A DNA stretch of 64,000 bases from Waltergamsia citrina (lineage: Eukaryota > Ascomycota > Sordariomycetes > Hypocreales > Bionectriaceae), in the NCBI GenBank assembly GCA_022814615.1, contig JAKLNE010000004.1:930001-994000 (forward strand). The letters are read 5' to 3'. Shown one piece after another: positions 9,931-20,081 of this stretch (position 1 is the stretch's first letter; the number at the start of each line of letters is the position of its first letter). The notes beneath the pieces were generated by a model that ran no database searches, had not been told where the DNA came from, and worked only from the letters and a program-made list of their open reading frames with translations. The position numbers and the translations under genes were made by a program.

Positions 9931-11301
9931 ATGCTACACTCGAGAAAGCAACCTCCCCAAGCCCAGCAATCCACACGTCAACCTCCCTTTTCCAATCTCG
10001 CGCCTCTGCCTCCAGCCGTCCCGCGGAAATTTCTTGCTATGAACAACGGTCCCACGGTGCACGGTATCCGGTTAAGCGATGCCGTGGTCGAAGTGTTTCG
10101 TCCTGCCCCCAATAATCATAACGACTTCCCACCTCTCATCCTAATTCACGGTGATTTCCACAACAGAAAGGCTCGTTCTCCCGATCGGTTCTCCCTAAGT
10201 CATGGTGAGACGGGATGAAATGCTAACAGTTGAGATTCACAGATATGGAAGCAGAAACCGGATGGAGGTCAGGGCTGGGCCTTCTACTTCGTCGAACTTG
10301 GCTATCGTGTCTTCATGATTGACTTACCTGGCTCTGGAGATTCGCCACCATTCTTGCACTATGACGGCGTCAGTAGGCTACATCCATCGATCGTAGAGAA
10401 GGAGCTCACTTGCCCGACCATTCGTCACGAACTCAACTCGGTGAAAACTCCTTGCTCGTGGCGTTCTTGGGTTTACCACGACAAATGGCCCGGAGTGAGC
10501 CCATGCTTCCTTCCCAACTCGCTCTGCTTCTCGTAACTAACCAAGCAACAGACTGGCCGCCTCAAAGATCCAATCTTCCAGAGGTACTGTTTGTCGCTTG
10601 AGCCTCTAAGATCCTCCAAGCACAATCGCCAGGCCTCCGCACAGTCCGCCCTTTGCGAACTCCTCAACGGCCTGAACTCGGCTATTCTCATCGGCGAGGG
10701 CACTGGATGCCAAGCTGCCTGGCTCGCTGCTGATGCCCGTCCGGAGAAGGTCGCCGGCATCATTGCCATCGAGCCCGCTGGTCCACCGTTTGGGCTTTGC
10801 CAGAAGAAGCATCCTCGTCGACCATGGAACAGCTTCTACACGCCAAGGGTCATGTTCGACAAGACAGTTCGAAGGTACGGCTTGACCGACATTCCTCTAT
10901 CGTTTGATCCTCCTTTGCCGAAACTGAACGACATGTTCGATGCCGACTTGGGAGACAGCATCTTCCCTGTTGTCCCTCACAATACCTCTTCAAACCGACA
11001 CTGGCTGCAAGCGCCTGGGTATCATGGGCTGGAGGGCGAGGAGGAAAAGGGACCGATCGTGCGTAAGTTGTTCCAACTGCAAAAGACCAAGCACATTGTC
11101 GTCACCTCACACGCCGGGGCACATGGCCTCTTTGATGGGGCAACCGTTGCCTTCATGCGACAGGCTGGACTGGAGGTTGAATGGATCCGACTCGAGCATG
11201 AAGGTATCTATAGGAATGGTCACTTAATGTTCCTCGAGACGAACAGCGACGTGATTGCGGCTCGGGTGGACGATTGGATCCGGGAGTGGGATCTTTTCTA
11301 G
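9931..11301 (+). CDS. Alpha/beta-hydrolase-fold protein with altered nucleophile elbow
   Basis: Best model: exons 9931-10170, 10243-10494 and 10552-11301; 413 aa. The second intron (57 nt, GTGAGC...CAACAG) is clear and rebuilds YHDKWPGTGRLKDP. The first is a problem: HGDFHNRK must join IWKQKPDGGQGW in phase 0, but the only in-phase donor is GC (10171, GCTCGT). The good GT donor at 10205 (GTGAGA) is in the wrong phase for the acceptor at 10242. Visible features are an oxyanion-type LILIHGDFH, then FMIDLPGSG, then the elbow GEGTG (212-216), with Gly214 where the catalytic Ser normally lies, then AGIIAIEPAGPPFG, and a C-terminal NGHLMFLE with a plausible catalytic His. It belongs to a large fungal group of uncharacterised hydrolase-like proteins. 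The start could also be the ATG at 10039. Confidence 0.78.
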
Positions 11302-12186
11302 AGACTTGGCGCATGCAAGGGTGGCTGATTCATGCTTCTTTTTCAAGCCTTGCCTTGCATTTCGCGTTTGCTGATCGGCGAATCGGGGAGGAAATAAGAG
11401 ACGAATTGCTTGGATGAACTATAGCCAAGGCTGAATGGCAGGCTCTTACTCATATTACAGCAGGGCTACCTTTTCTTTATTTTTTTTTTCAATTTGAAAT
11501 TTCAAGACGGCATGAAGCAATGGGTATAGCGGGGCTTGATACGTGTCGAACATCATGGCCGCAACCTATGGGTAATTAGAAACTTGGCTATCTCTTGCTT
11601 CTGCATAGCGATCAAAACACAGCATCTGGATGGAAGATCGGTATACACATGGTTTTTACTCCAAATATGGGCTCCGTTTCAAACAATCGAACACTAAAAA
11701 CGACCATGCTGTGTCCCGCTTGAATTGACAACATGTGAGGTCCTGGCATATGATCGCAGGGTAGTTCAATGCTGTCCGGTTTGCAACGCAAATGGTCACA
11801 TTTACGAGTGGAGTCAACGAGAATTGTATAATTCGCTTTACTCGTACAGAATTATTGCCAATGTTAACAGCAGGCTCTTTTGAAATGAGCACTTGCGATA
11901 TCAATAGCAATTTTAAGCTGTTCCAAGGAAGAACTAAAGCAACAAACAGGATACTACCATAGAGTTTATAAGTCTGTTCGTGTGGTTGGTCACTTCGGCA
12001 GCAATGTTCCACTTTTGTTAGCTCTCACCAGATTTACCTTGAGCATTTTGACTTATCACCGGCTTCGTGAATCACTCATCGCTTCTCCTCTTCTCTTCTC
12101 TTCTTGTTCCAATCTACACTCTTGCTCTCTCGACCCAATAACCACAATAAAGAAGAAGACTTATCTACATTCACGTCCTCACGATA
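11302..12186. other. Intergenic region
   Basis: 885 bp with no gene that I can support. It holds the hydrolase 3' UTR, a T-rich run near 11476, and a CT-rich leader (about 12080-12135) before the Ada-type gene. Confidence 0.5.
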
Positions 12187-13008
12187 ATGGCGACCGCCTC
12201 ACTAGACCTTCCACTAACGGACACCCTGGCTATCACCTACCATACACCAATGACGCCCTCCACGAACTTCATCTCGCTCTTCGACGATGATGAAACCCGC
12301 TGGCAGGCTGTACAATCGCGCAACACTCACGCCGACGGCTTCTTCGTCTACGCCGTACGCTCCACCCGCATCTACTGCCGCCCCATCTGCAAAGCCCGTC
12401 TTGCGCGCCGCGCTAACGTGCGCTTCTACGACACCGCCGAGCTGGCACGCCAGAATGGCTTCCGCGCCTGTAAGCGATGTAAACCAGATGAGCAGGGACT
12501 CATGCCTGAAGAAGCGGCGGTGCGCAAGATCAGGGCATTCGTGGCAGCGAGAGGGGAGGAGGGAGGGGAGAAGTTGAGTTTGGGGGATATGGCGAGGAGG
12601 ACGGGATTGTCTAAGTGGCATTTTCACAGGGTTTTCAAGAAGTGTGTTGGGGCGACGCCTGTGGAGTATTTGAGGTTGAATAGGCAGGGGGCCTCGTCGA
12701 GGTCCAGCTTGACGGCTTCACCCTTCCCAAATGGGACTCTAGGGACTTCTCCCCTACCCTCAGAAGGGGCTCTCGTGACTGTGTCTGAGTTGACAAGCAG
12801 CGAGTCGCCAGCCACTGGTGATGAGGTGGATTGGCTCCAGCAGCTAGATATGATGGCTTTCGACCTAGATCCCCTGCTTGCTGATAGTAATATTGAGCAA
12901 GTTAATCCGGAAGAGTGGGAAAGTTGGCAATCTATGCACGGCGACGCCTCCTTATCCGAGTTGTTGGATTGGATGCCGCAGGACAAGGACGTCTCAACAC
13001 TGCGCTAA
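12187..13008 (+). CDS. Ada-type zinc / AraC HTH protein (methylphosphotriester sensor type)
   Basis: Intronless, 273 aa. Residues 28-105 match the N-terminal metal-binding domain of bacterial Ada. They include DGFFVYAVRSTRIYCRPIC and GFRACKRCKPD, with four cysteines C64, C68, C95 and C98. The spacing (4, 27, 3) is the same as in E. coli Ada (C38, C42, C69, C72), and C64 is the residue expected to accept the methyl group from DNA phosphotriesters. Residues about 128-165 (LSLGDMARRTGLSKWHFHRVFK and GATPVEYLRLNRQ) are an AraC-type helix-turn-helix. No O6-methylguanine methyltransferase domain follows; instead there is a Ser-rich then acidic tail (about 170-273) that could be an activation domain. 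It is probably a regulator of alkylation-damage response, and such genes in fungi are thought to be of bacterial origin. Function inferred, fold near certain. Confidence 0.9.
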   Translation: MATASLDLPLTDTLAITYHTPMTPSTNFISLFDDDETRWQAVQSRNTHADGFFVYAVRSTRIYCRPICKARLARRANVRFYDTAELARQNGFRACKRCKPDEQGLMPEEAAVRKIRAFVAARGEEGGEKLSLGDMARRTGLSKWHFHRVFKKCVGATPVEYLRLNRQGASSRSSLTASPFPNGTLGTSPLPSEGALVTVSELTSSESPATGDEVDWLQQLDMMAFDLDPLLADSNIEQVNPEEWESWQSMHGDASLSELLDWMPQDKDVSTLR

Positions 13009-14374
13009 ACAACACCAATGGTGCCTCATGAAGGGCCTTACCATAGATTATAGGGCTTAACAATAAGGGGCTTTCTCGAGGACCGACAAATGAAAGCAGA
13101 GAAACTTGGTGCAATAGACACACGGTCTGTCTCATCTGCCACTCGACAACGGTAGTTCTGCCCGTCTCGCCGGGCAGTCCGGAGGAAATGAGCCGGGGTT
13201 CGGTATGCTCGGTCGGGGAGTGGGTCGACATTATACACGTTCGGAGCCGTCCGGAGCTGCACAAGACTTAACCCATACAGACAATCTATCTCCAAAACAT
13301 CAAGCCAAGTCGAACAAGAACGGTATGAGTACTCGTACTTAGAGTAGACAAGCCCCTCCAAGGAACCTTGACAGCGGCACCTGCGACAGCCCTACCTCAA
13401 CCAAACCAGTTCTCTACCATGTGCGCGGCCCGGGGCTCACACAAACTGGTTTGAGAACTGTCGCAAACACCCCTGCGAACCCCCGTCCGCCCACCGACAC
13501 CTGCTACAACACCACGACGCGCCCAGCCCAAAAACCTCCACCAAATCTCCCTTTCAAGGGCTTCAGTATAATCAAAGCTGAGTGACAGGTCGATTGAAGT
13601 TTTGCGAAATCGGAGCACGGGGGCGTCCTTTTTCCTCGTTTCTGCTTGGTCAAAGCTTGTTCTGGTTGCCGCCGATACAACCCTTGCCAAAATTGACATG
13701 GCTTAAAATCGTTCCAGAGCGAAGTTATCCCTGCGGTGCGCTCGTTTGACACGATCTTTGGACATGGGCACACGCGTGCTTTCTGCAAACGATGCCAGAC
13801 ATTCTAAACGCTCCCGTCTCATCTTGTGTGATCGTGGGCGCGATATGGATCCCATTTCCGGTCCAATTACCATCCTGCCCTGCCTTACATGGGGTTCTCT
13901 AAGGCATTAGGCTAAAATTTGTTGGCCCTAGACGCCAACCCTTTGACCCCTTGTCTAGGGCGCTATGTGAAGCATTTCGTGATGAATGCCATGGGTGAGA
14001 GTCTCACTCGCCTTGGCGGCGTGCCTTGCATTCTTGGGAAATAAGCACTTCTTGCCAAGCAAACAGTCTCTTCTCCAGATACATAAGACTCCGGTAAGGA
14101 CTCTTCCAAAGCTTCTTCTTTCTTTCTACTCATCCTCACCAGCTGTCTCTCCTGCATCCTATCTCCTTAGCCTTTCTTTGCTTCTTTAGCGGTTCTGGAA
14201 ACCACTTTCTCTTCTTTCCACTCCAATTTTTGTTTCCAACACCGCTAGCCGGATTTATACTTTTGTTACATTTTCCTTTATTATTACCTACTCTTAACGG
14301 TATTATTACTGTCTATCAAGTTTATAATTCATCCTTGAGGATAAAAAAGCCACCCCTACCCATATACATATAAA
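13009..14374. other. Intergenic region and promoter of the Ala/Asp-rich gene
   Basis: 1.37 kb without a supportable gene. The last 300 bp are pyrimidine-rich with TTTCTT units and short A/T runs, typical of the promoter of a strongly expressed fungal gene. The start at 14375 sits in TATAAAATG. Confidence 0.5.
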
Positions 14375-15665
14375 ATGTCTGTCCAGAAGTCTGCCGTTGT
14401 TGCCGCCCTCCTGGCTGTTGCCGAGGCTGGCTTTGGCAATGAGCAGAAGCCTGTTGCTGCTGTCCAGGCTCTCGACGCCCTTGGTGAGCCTGGTGTCGTT
14501 GCTACCCTTGCCGGTGGCATCCCCGGGTCCCTTCTCGCTGCTGCCAGCCCTTGCGATAAGGTACGCTAGCACCCCTTTTCCACTTCCAGATATAAACACC
14601 TGGCTATTAAAGATTTTTGTAACTAACTCTTCTCGATGACAGCTCACTATTGCTGACGAGCTTGTCGCTGAGCTCGGCACCGCCAACCAGGACGTCATCG
14701 ACGCCGCTCGCGGCCTCGTAGGCGCCGAGACCAACTTCAACCCCTTCGCCGTTGACGTTCCTTTCGTCTGCGCTGACCCTCTCCTGCCCGCCACCGAGGA
14801 ACTGCGTGGTGTCACACCCATCGTCGATACCAACGTCGTTGACGCTGAGATTGCCAATGCCGCTGCTGAGACCTCCCTGACTACCCCTTTCGATGCCACC
14901 GGTCTGTCTCAGGCTGAGGTGATGATTGCTCAGGGCTTCACTCAGTTCACGGCTGTGGACGCCGCTGGTGAGAATGTTGTTCTTGCTGGGCAGGAGGGTG
15001 CTGCTGCTGGAGCTGGAGCTGCTGATGGTGCCGGTGCCGAGGACGCTGCTGATGATGCTGGTGCCGTTGACGATGGTGCTGACGATGCTGGTGCTGTTGT
15101 TGACGCTGGTGAGGTTGCCGATGCTGGTGACGCCCACGAGGTTGTCGATGAGGTTGACGACGATGCCGCGATGGTTGACGACGACGATGCTATGGTCGAC
15201 GATGATGCTGCTGTTGTCGATGACGATGCCGCTGATGTCGCCGATGATGCTGCTGATGCCGCTGATTGTGAAGATGACGCCACTGAGGCCGACGACGAAG
15301 ACGACGCCGCCGAGGCTGATGACGCTGGCAACGCCGCTGCCGACGGACTCGACTTCGGCATCTGCCAACCCACAATGGCCTTCATCGGCGGCCTCAACGG
15401 CCGCCCCGCCGACGAATTCACCTTCATCCCCCAAGACCCCCTCATCGCCGACGGCCAGCAAGAAGCCCTCAACCCCAACATCATCACCAACCGCATCTGC
15501 GACCAAGTCGGCGCCTCCTGCGACGCCAACGAGGCCGCCATCCAGGCCTGCCTCGACGCTCAGGCGGAGATTGAGGCCCTCGGTACCCAGGATCGGGCTA
15601 CGGCTGAGACTTTCAATGCTCTTCTTGGCTTTGCTGATCAGGATACTACCGTTGAGCAGGTTTAA
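14375..15665 (+). CDS. Secreted Ala/Asp-rich repeat protein
   Basis: Two exons, 14375-14560 and 14643-15665; the intron is 82 nt and in phase 0; 402 aa. Residues 1-18 form a signal peptide (MSVQKSAVVAALLAVAEA, likely cut before GFG). A conserved-looking domain follows with SPCDKLTIADELVAELG, then ETNFNPFAVDVPFVC, to about residue 180. The centre (about 180-300) consists almost only of Ala, Asp, Val, Glu and Gly in irregular DDDAA, DDAG and VDDD units, so it is strongly acidic. The C-terminal 100 residues are ordinary again (GLDFGICQPTMAFIGGLNGR, then QVGASCDANEAAIQAC) with paired cysteines. I do not recognise a family. A cell-surface or matrix protein whose acidic repeat may bind cations is an inference. 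The repeat is likely to vary in length between strains. Confidence 0.85.
14995..15345 (+). repeat. Coding GATGCTG/GACGATG repeat (Ala/Asp tract)
   Basis: Degenerate in-frame repeats of GAT, GAC, GCT, GCC and GTT codons encode the acidic middle of the secreted protein. The codon pattern keeps all frames open on the opposite strand, which explains the long antisense ORFs here. Confidence 0.8.
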
Positions 15666-16091
15666 AAAGAACAAAAAAGTGGAATGCTTGTGGGGGGAAA
15701 TGTACAGCTGAGGATCGAGACACTCTAAAAAGAAAAGGCTAAGGAGAGAACTGATTCGCTTTGGAGTACTACGTAACGGCCGACATTGCATGAAGCAGCC
15801 AGGCGTATGGGATTTTATCACGGGATGATAAATGTATCATAAAGTATAAAGTTTGAAATAAGAATTGGTATAAACATCTTCGAAGTAGTATGAGAACCGT
15901 GAGAAAGCATTCAAGCAAATTACAAGAACACATCACTTGCAACACAGCTGAGCATAGGTTTCAAAGCAATACCAATATCTTGTAGACCTGAATTACTCTA
16001 CCAATCTAATAACAAAAATGTCGTATTCAATCGCTGATTCGGCCCATACGCTGAGGAGTTATACACAAGTCTTACTGCACGCAATACCGCT
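15666..16091. other. Convergent 3' intergenic region
   Basis: AT-rich 3' ends of the Ala/Asp-rich gene and of the minus-strand membrane protein. No gene seen. Confidence 0.5.
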
Positions 16092-16850
16092 TTACACCTC
16101 TTCTTCAGCCGGAGGCGTCCTCAACCCAAAAATTCTCGATCTGTAACCACCAGCACGAGTAAACGCCCTCGGCCTCCTGTGCCATCGATCTAGGTCATGT
16201 CTGAGAATAATGTCCCTCAGCCGCAGACGAGTTTGCCGGATATGGTACTAGATCCTAAACCCACCAAACGTCAGAACGCATGCTTCACCGAAGAATGTAA
16301 CCAGCAAAAGTTATCCCCCCTGACGAGGAAGAATAAAGAGAGGAAAAGGGGGGATCTGCAAAACTTACTTCCGCGGCCAAAGTTCTCGCCAGGCCACATA
16401 CCCAATCCCAACCAACACACACCCCAACACCACATAATACCCATACTCCACCAAGCTCCAATACAAATGATAAAGCGGAACGACCGCAAACCCACCCAAC
16501 AGCCACAACGTACCCCACGGATCCAAGATCAGCCCTATGAACACGAAACTAATAAAGACGCCGGCAAGCGAAGAGCTTTCGTCCATAAAGTCCCTTCGCA
16601 AGGGTATGTGGGCTACTTTCTTCCACTCTCTGTCAGGGGAGGGTGGTCGGGGAATGTTGCGTAGGGAGGGCATGCGGGAGGTTACGTCTCGGGTCGATGC
16701 GGCTTGGGTGAATAGGTAGAGTGGTCTTTGGCGGGGAGTTGTTGTTTCGTCTGGTGGTGAGGATACGGAGGCTAGGAGAGTTGCTGCTTCATGTTGGGGA
16801 GAGGTCGCTTCTTCTTGGGGAGCAGTTGGTTCGTTCTGTTCAGAGGCCAT
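16092..16850 (-). CDS. Small membrane protein, unknown function
   Basis: Two exons on the minus strand, 16850-16369 and 16200-16092; the intron is 168 nt with donor GTAAGT and acceptor TCTCAG; 196 aa. Phase 2/1 splicing rebuilds ELWPRKHDLDRWHRR. The first 90 residues are polar, rich in Thr, Pro and Glu, and probably disordered. Two or three hydrophobic segments follow (LAGVFISFVFIGLIL, TLWLLGGFAVVPLYHLYW, YYVVLGCVLVGIGYV), then a basic tail ending in PPAEEEV. The intron is longer than its neighbours and the last exon rests on splice signals and phase alone; unspliced, the protein would stop after WPRK. No family recognised. The ATG at 16850 is chosen because the codons before it lack an ATG. 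Confidence 0.7.
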
Positions 16851-17393
16851 TGTGGTCACGTAGCAGCTCGAGCAGGGTTAGACTTGCTGCAGCTGCTATG
16901 TTAAAAAAAGAGTGATATTTGAAATGTGTATCCTGAAAGACTTCTGGGTTCGCAAAAGGGGTGTAGAGGTGTATGATCCTCTAGGTCGCAGAATAAGGAT
17001 GCGGACAGGCAAATGCAAGAACTTGAACCTTGGTGGTGAGCTCCAAAACCATGGAGGAACCCACTGGGTCTGTATTACCATATTTAACTTTTTACTCATA
17101 TCCGATTTATCCTTCCCTCCCCTATGCAATACATACAAAACTAAAAAGACTCTGACCATTGAGGCAATAGCAACGGTAACAATGGTTGAGAACTCTCCAT
17201 AGCACGTTGTCCCAGCCTCTTAAGCTTCCAGCGTGGGGGAGGTGCACTGGAGATCTTCCCCTGTGAACTTAGCCGCACAGAGTCAGTCCTTCATGGCCAC
17301 TGCATAGCACGGCTATAGTCACAGCGACTCCTCTCATCAGAGTAAGAACTTGAAAGAGTTCGGGTATTGATAGTTTCATGTCCTCAAACCCGA
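16851..17393. other. Intergenic region
   Basis: Upstream of the small membrane protein and downstream of the ZZ/EF-hand gene, both on the minus strand. No gene or clear element seen. Confidence 0.5.
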
Positions 17394-20081
17394 CTAGGGA
17401 ATGCAAAAGTCAATCCAGCTACCCAAGTAGTCCAACCTGTTCCCGCGGTACTCTTGACTCCGGTAGATCTCCTCAAACTCCTCGTAGCTCAGCTTTCCCC
17501 AACCACCGCGCTCAGCCGCCTGTTTTTCAGCCTTGTTCAAGCGCTGCCAGCGCGCCAGATCGTGATCGTTAGGCTCCATCTCCGGCTCCGAGTCGCTTTC
17601 TGGATTAGTCTCGGGATAGAACTTGCGGTCGGTTTGGTTGTAGGCTTCCTCCCACGTCATGCTGTTGGGCAGGAACTGTGGCAACGTGGGTTCGTGAGGC
17701 TCGGACTCGATACTTGAATCGTCTTCTTCCTCAACCAGGGTCGACTCGAGTTCATGACTCAGGTCGACCGCATTCCTCGGTGCTGCATCAGTGTCCTCGG
17801 CTACTGAGTAACCAGTTTCCGATAGTAGCTCATTCAATGTCTTTTCTGAGGGCGGCCTGCGATCTGGCTCTGGATCGCGACGTTCCTGGGACTCTTCGTG
17901 GTCGACATCAGGCTCAGATTCCCTCTCTTTGGCGGGGACATAAGCGTCAATCTGGTCCTTGAACTTCTGCCTCAATTTCTTCGTCTCTTTTGCCTCGACA
18001 GCTAAATCCTCACTCGGTTTGAAGATGGTGTCGAGCAGCTCATTGAAAGCTTGCTGCGTCACCTGATAGAGGATCTCCTTGCCAGCATCTCTTTCTGCTT
18101 CAGGTATTTCCGTGGCACCCCACCGTTCTGGCATGCTCCTTGAAGATGTCGATGGATTCGAACGGATTTCAAAATCTTCCATGTCGTCCACGAATCTAAC
18201 TTTGGAGCTGGATCGAGATCGAGGCGAGACGGGTAGATGGTCTGCAGACTTGGAGCTATCACCAGTGTCCTGTTCTTCGAGGAAAATATCTTCGTTTGAC
18301 CGCCAGTCGTATGGAGCCTCGCCGCCCTCTTCCTCGTCTAGGTAGAACTGCCGCCTCTTCCATCGTTCATGAAGCTGTGCTCGCGCCATGTCCCGCCGAC
18401 GCTTCTCCAAGCGCGGTATGCGTCGCCTGCTGTAGGCAATTGTCCGGATCCTCGCATCTGTCTCCGTGGGATCCTGATCGTTGCTGGCGCCGTTGGGGTT
18501 ACCAATGTCGCCCACGTCATCTACAGCTTCTTCGTCGTCACTGTCCTCCCTCTCCACCTCAAGGTCATCGTCAATATCTAAAGTATGATTACCCATCACA
18601 GCATCTGGTAGGTCCGCCAGCGTTGTCGGCGGATCAATGAGCGTCACCAAATACGGCCTGTCCGCATCTGTGACTCTCATACTCCTCATCCTCTGATCGT
18701 AGTCTTCCGAATGATTCCTGGCGCGAGCTACTAGCCTAAAGCGCGAATGCGGCTCAGCATCATATGCAAAGAGACTCGTCAAGATATCCTGCCGGGTGGA
18801 TGTGTCTCCTCGGTCGTCTGCCACCACGCCGATATCCGGCGCCACGTCAACGCTACCGTCTCTGTGAAGGGTCTTGCCGTCTAAGCGAAGCCCACGATCA
18901 CCGCCGGGAACTCTGCCCTCACGACCAAAGAGGCTGCTCAGAGGTTGGCGACTAGCCACCAGCTGCTGCGCCTCTGTACTCGCGAGTAATTGATCTTCCA
19001 GCCCATCCAGAATGTCCTTGTGCATTTGCTTATATAGCACATAGTACGCCCTGAACATGCGAAGGAAGTCGCGCCTGCTCACAAGGCCGTCTCCGTCAAT
19101 GTCGTAACCCTCAAAAACCCTTCTTAGCTTGTCTCGGCGTTTTCGATATGACAGCCCGTGGAGAAACTCGGTGAAGCCTATGAAGCCGTCTTTGTTGTAG
19201 TCGTAGAAGGAGAACATGCGATCGTGGATCAGATTCGGGGCAGCATGGCGCGATCCGCCTGTAGGCACGAGGCACCGCTCGAATGTCTTCCGATCCATTG
19301 CCAAGAACAACTCATCAGGATCATCCCTCCATTCCGCATTCGCCATGAAGGTCCATTGCTCCCAAAAGGCCTCGAGCTCTGGTCGCTCAAATCCCGTTTC
19401 CCGTGATAACTTGTTGATCAAGGATCTGGGGAGGTTGCGGAGGCATGTGTCTGGGTCACCGGTATACCAGACGGGCTGCATCTGTCTCGGCCCAAACGGC
19501 GGGGCTGGTACTCGAATCTTGTAGAAGATGTGCGTCTTGGTGTGGACGCCTTGGGACTCGCACGTTTCGCATAGGTCGAAGTCGGCGCAGTTGGCGCAGC
19601 GGTAACGAATGCCCCGGATGGGCAGCATGCCGCACGAATTGCACTGGCATCCTCGATGTACACAGCCGCTACGCTTCGCGTTATCCTCAGACACGCGGAA
19701 GAGCAGGTTGACGATATTCTGGCCAGCCCGTTGTGATAGGGGAAGATTGTCAGGCTCCTCCCACCACTCGTCACCGCCACCGCCTCCATCGTCCACCACG
19801 GTCTCCCAGTCAGCTAAAGGTCGAAGATTGTTATTAACATCGGCATTCTCGTCACCGGCGGCCTCGGATGAAGAGCTCGAATTAGAATCGCGTCGTCGCG
19901 AGCGTCGGTTGCGGCGCACTGCGTTGCTCCTATGCAGGCCCTGACCGGGGACAAAGTCGGAGCGGCTAGCGTTCTGCTGATAGGCGTAGTAACCAACGGA
20001 CACAGCTGCAACGGCCGAGACGATGGCGACAGCTATTCGAGGCCGAGTGATGCTCTCGGTGGAAGTCGTGGGAAACCACAT
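17394..20081 (-). CDS. Membrane-anchored protein with ZZ zinc finger and two EF-hands
   Basis: A single ORF of 895 aa. A hydrophobic helix at about 16-33 (RIAVAIVSAVAAVSVGYYAY) follows a short N-terminus, so it is probably anchored in a membrane, possibly mitochondrial or ER. The ZZ-type zinc finger lies at about 142-186 (HRGCQCNSC, then CANC, then CETC, and His180/His184). Two EF-hand loops with full ligand sets lie at 294-305 (DYNKDGFIGFTE) and 327-338 (DIDGDGLVSRRD). The second half is charged and mostly disordered, with a Glu/Asp-rich region near 490-520 and an ordered end (about 820-895, with MTWEEAYNQTDRKFYPE). ZZ fingers bind protein N-termini or small modifiers, and EF-hands bind calcium, so a calcium-sensing adaptor is a fair inference. 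Such proteins occur in many filamentous ascomycetes but I know no assigned role. Confidence 0.88.
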   Translation of the reverse strand: MWFPTTSTESITRPRIAVAIVSAVAAVSVGYYAYQQNASRSDFVPGQGLHRSNAVRRNRRSRRRDSNSSSSSEAAGDENADVNNNLRPLADWETVVDDGGGGGDEWWEEPDNLPLSQRAGQNIVNLLFRVSEDNAKRSGCVHRGCQCNSCGMLPIRGIRYRCANCADFDLCETCESQGVHTKTHIFYKIRVPAPPFGPRQMQPVWYTGDPDTCLRNLPRSLINKLSRETGFERPELEAFWEQWTFMANAEWRDDPDELFLAMDRKTFERCLVPTGGSRHAAPNLIHDRMFSFYDYNKDGFIGFTEFLHGLSYRKRRDKLRRVFEGYDIDGDGLVSRRDFLRMFRAYYVLYKQMHKDILDGLEDQLLASTEAQQLVASRQPLSSLFGREGRVPGGDRGLRLDGKTLHRDGSVDVAPDIGVVADDRGDTSTRQDILTSLFAYDAEPHSRFRLVARARNHSEDYDQRMRSMRVTDADRPYLVTLIDPPTTLADLPDAVMGNHTLDIDDDLEVEREDSDDEEAVDDVGDIGNPNGASNDQDPTETDARIRTIAYSRRRIPRLEKRRRDMARAQLHERWKRRQFYLDEEEGGEAPYDWRSNEDIFLEEQDTGDSSKSADHLPVSPRSRSSSKVRFVDDMEDFEIRSNPSTSSRSMPERWGATEIPEAERDAGKEILYQVTQQAFNELLDTIFKPSEDLAVEAKETKKLRQKFKDQIDAYVPAKERESEPDVDHEESQERRDPEPDRRPPSEKTLNELLSETGYSVAEDTDAAPRNAVDLSHELESTLVEEEDDSSIESEPHEPTLPQFLPNSMTWEEAYNQTDRKFYPETNPESDSEPEMEPNDHDLARWQRLNKAEKQAAERGGWGKLSYEEFEEIYRSQEYRGNRLDYLGSWIDFCIP

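Noticed and set aside
14607..15821. 404-aa minus-strand ORF opposite the Ala/Asp-rich gene
   Set aside because: It is an artefact of GAT/GCT/GTT repeat codons that leave the other strand open. The plus-strand frame has signal peptide, intron and ordered ends.
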